Program-made: the position numbers and the translations under genes
Assembly: GCF_006494815.1 (NCBI RefSeq)
Contig: NZ_CP041091.1
Location: 4,168,501 to 4,232,500, forward strand
DNA: 64,000 bases
DNA from: Nocardioides sambongensis
Lineage (GTDB): Bacteria; Actinomycetota; Actinomycetes; Propionibacteriales; Nocardioidaceae
Reading direction: 5' to 3'
Notes under the pieces: model-generated
Told to the model about the DNA's origin: nothing
The model's input: only the letters and a program-made list of their open reading frames with translations
Databases searched by the model: none
Shown here: positions 63,633 to 64,000 of the stretch, in pieces
How positions within the stretch are numbered: position 1 is the stretch's first letter
How the letters are laid out: every line of letters starts with the position of its first letter

Positions 63633-63684
63633 GGGACCTCCTGGTCGAGGGGACGAATGAAATCTAAACATAGCGTAGTGGTAA

Positions 63685-63706
63685 ACCTCAACAACGCGTT
63701 TGAGGT
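63685..63706. promoter_or_regulatory. Palindrome between the divergent MerR and sigma-like genes
   Basis: ACCTCAA-CAACGCGT-TTGAGGT is a 7-8-7 inverted repeat. In the leftward direction TTGAGG can serve as -35 with TAGATT as -10; rightward, TATGGT ends six bases before GTG 63718. A MerR dimer bound here would cover both promoters. Confidence 0.6.
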
Positions 63707-63717
63707 ATGGTTCTCGT

Positions 63718-64000
63718 GTGACACCACCAGGCCCGTCCGCCGAGGCGCCTCCGCTGTCGATCGGAGACCTCGCCGAACGCACCGGGGTCGCGGTCGCGAC
63801 GCTGCGGGTGTGGGAGCAGCGACACGGCTTCCCGGCGGCGACCAGGTTGCCCAGCGGGCACCGGCGCTACGCGGAGAGTGACGTGGACCTGGTCCGCCAG
63901 GTCGCCCGGCGCCGCGACGCCGGGGCGCGGCTGGACGCGGCGATCGCGGACACCGCCCGCGCCGCGGCCGGGGCGCCGCCGTCGATCTACGCACGCCTGC
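63718..64000 (+). CDS. MerR-family transcriptional regulator, N-terminal part (runs off the window)
   Basis: GTG 63718 opens a frame to the window end. The MerR winged helix is clear: LSIGDLAERTGVAVATLRVW, EQRHGFPAATRLPSGHRRYA and ESDVDLVRQVARRRDAGARL. The EQRHGFP variant, in place of the usual YERxGLL, is typical of LitR/CarH-like and related regulators whose C-terminal domain binds a ligand such as B12. The missing C-terminus decides this. TATGGT six bases upstream implies leaderless translation. Confidence 0.85.
   Translation, partial: MTPPGPSAEAPPLSIGDLAERTGVAVATLRVWEQRHGFPAATRLPSGHRRYAESDVDLVRQVARRRDAGARLDAAIADTARAAAGAPPSIYARL

Overview
This is high-GC actinobacterial DNA. GTG starts, TAnnnT-type -10 boxes sitting directly in front of start codons, a DUF3073 protein, a sterol-carrier-like gene near purF and a furA-katG pair all fit Actinomycetota. 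The gene style resembles Nocardioidaceae, but that placement is an inference from gene content and not from a marker gene.

Region 1 (1-4648) is a tight plus-strand catabolic operon: the C-terminal part of a glutamine-synthetase-like amide ligase, an aldehyde dehydrogenase, an alpha/beta hydrolase, a PuuD-like gamma-glutamyl hydrolase and FolD. The order suggests a gamma-glutamylated amine route (glutamylate, oxidise, release) coupled to folate-bound C1 units.

Region 2 (about 4650-22990) is a decayed mobile island. It holds two diverged IS3-family copies, IS256 fragments, a broken IS21 helper gene, an intact IS1634 transposase, two IS630-family copies with identical proteins, a serine-recombinase scrap, a tRNA 3' fragment followed by a frameshifted excisionase and integrase, and truncated cargo (BTAD/LysM-like gene, coiled-coil gene, DNRLRE protein). 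A secreted SurE nucleotidase and a DUF3500 lipoprotein are the intact cargo genes.

Region 3 (23000-35927) returns to ordinary chromosome: a bile-acid/sodium-type transporter, a gamma-carbonic-anhydrase-like protein, YccF, two small acidic proteins, a GyrI-like protein and a hotdog-fold protein. An oxidative cluster follows: TetR regulator, FAD dehydrogenase, aldehyde dehydrogenase, GMC oxidoreductase, PucR-like regulator and acyl-CoA ligase. The likely logic is alcohol or ring oxidation to aldehyde, acid and CoA thioester.

Region 4 (35945-64000) is core: TrkA/TrkH potassium uptake, furA-katG with a palindromic operator, a cell-wall DUF1906 protein, zinc-ribbon membrane proteins, purL, an alkyl sulfatase, a universal stress protein, kynA-kynU (tryptophan to anthranilate, with the formamidase not in the window), an M20 peptidase, a PQQ-like lipoprotein, purF-purM, DUF3073, a branched-chain amino-acid dehydrogenase, an MMPL exporter with a sigma-like protein, and a divergent MerR regulator.

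The most unusual items are a six-fold 15-bp repeat at the kynA-kynU junction, in which every unit carries an SD-like GAGGA and ends on a start codon in the kynU frame; a run of single-base indels in G/C tracts of four core genes; and the nested mobile-element wreckage with its tRNA attachment remnant.
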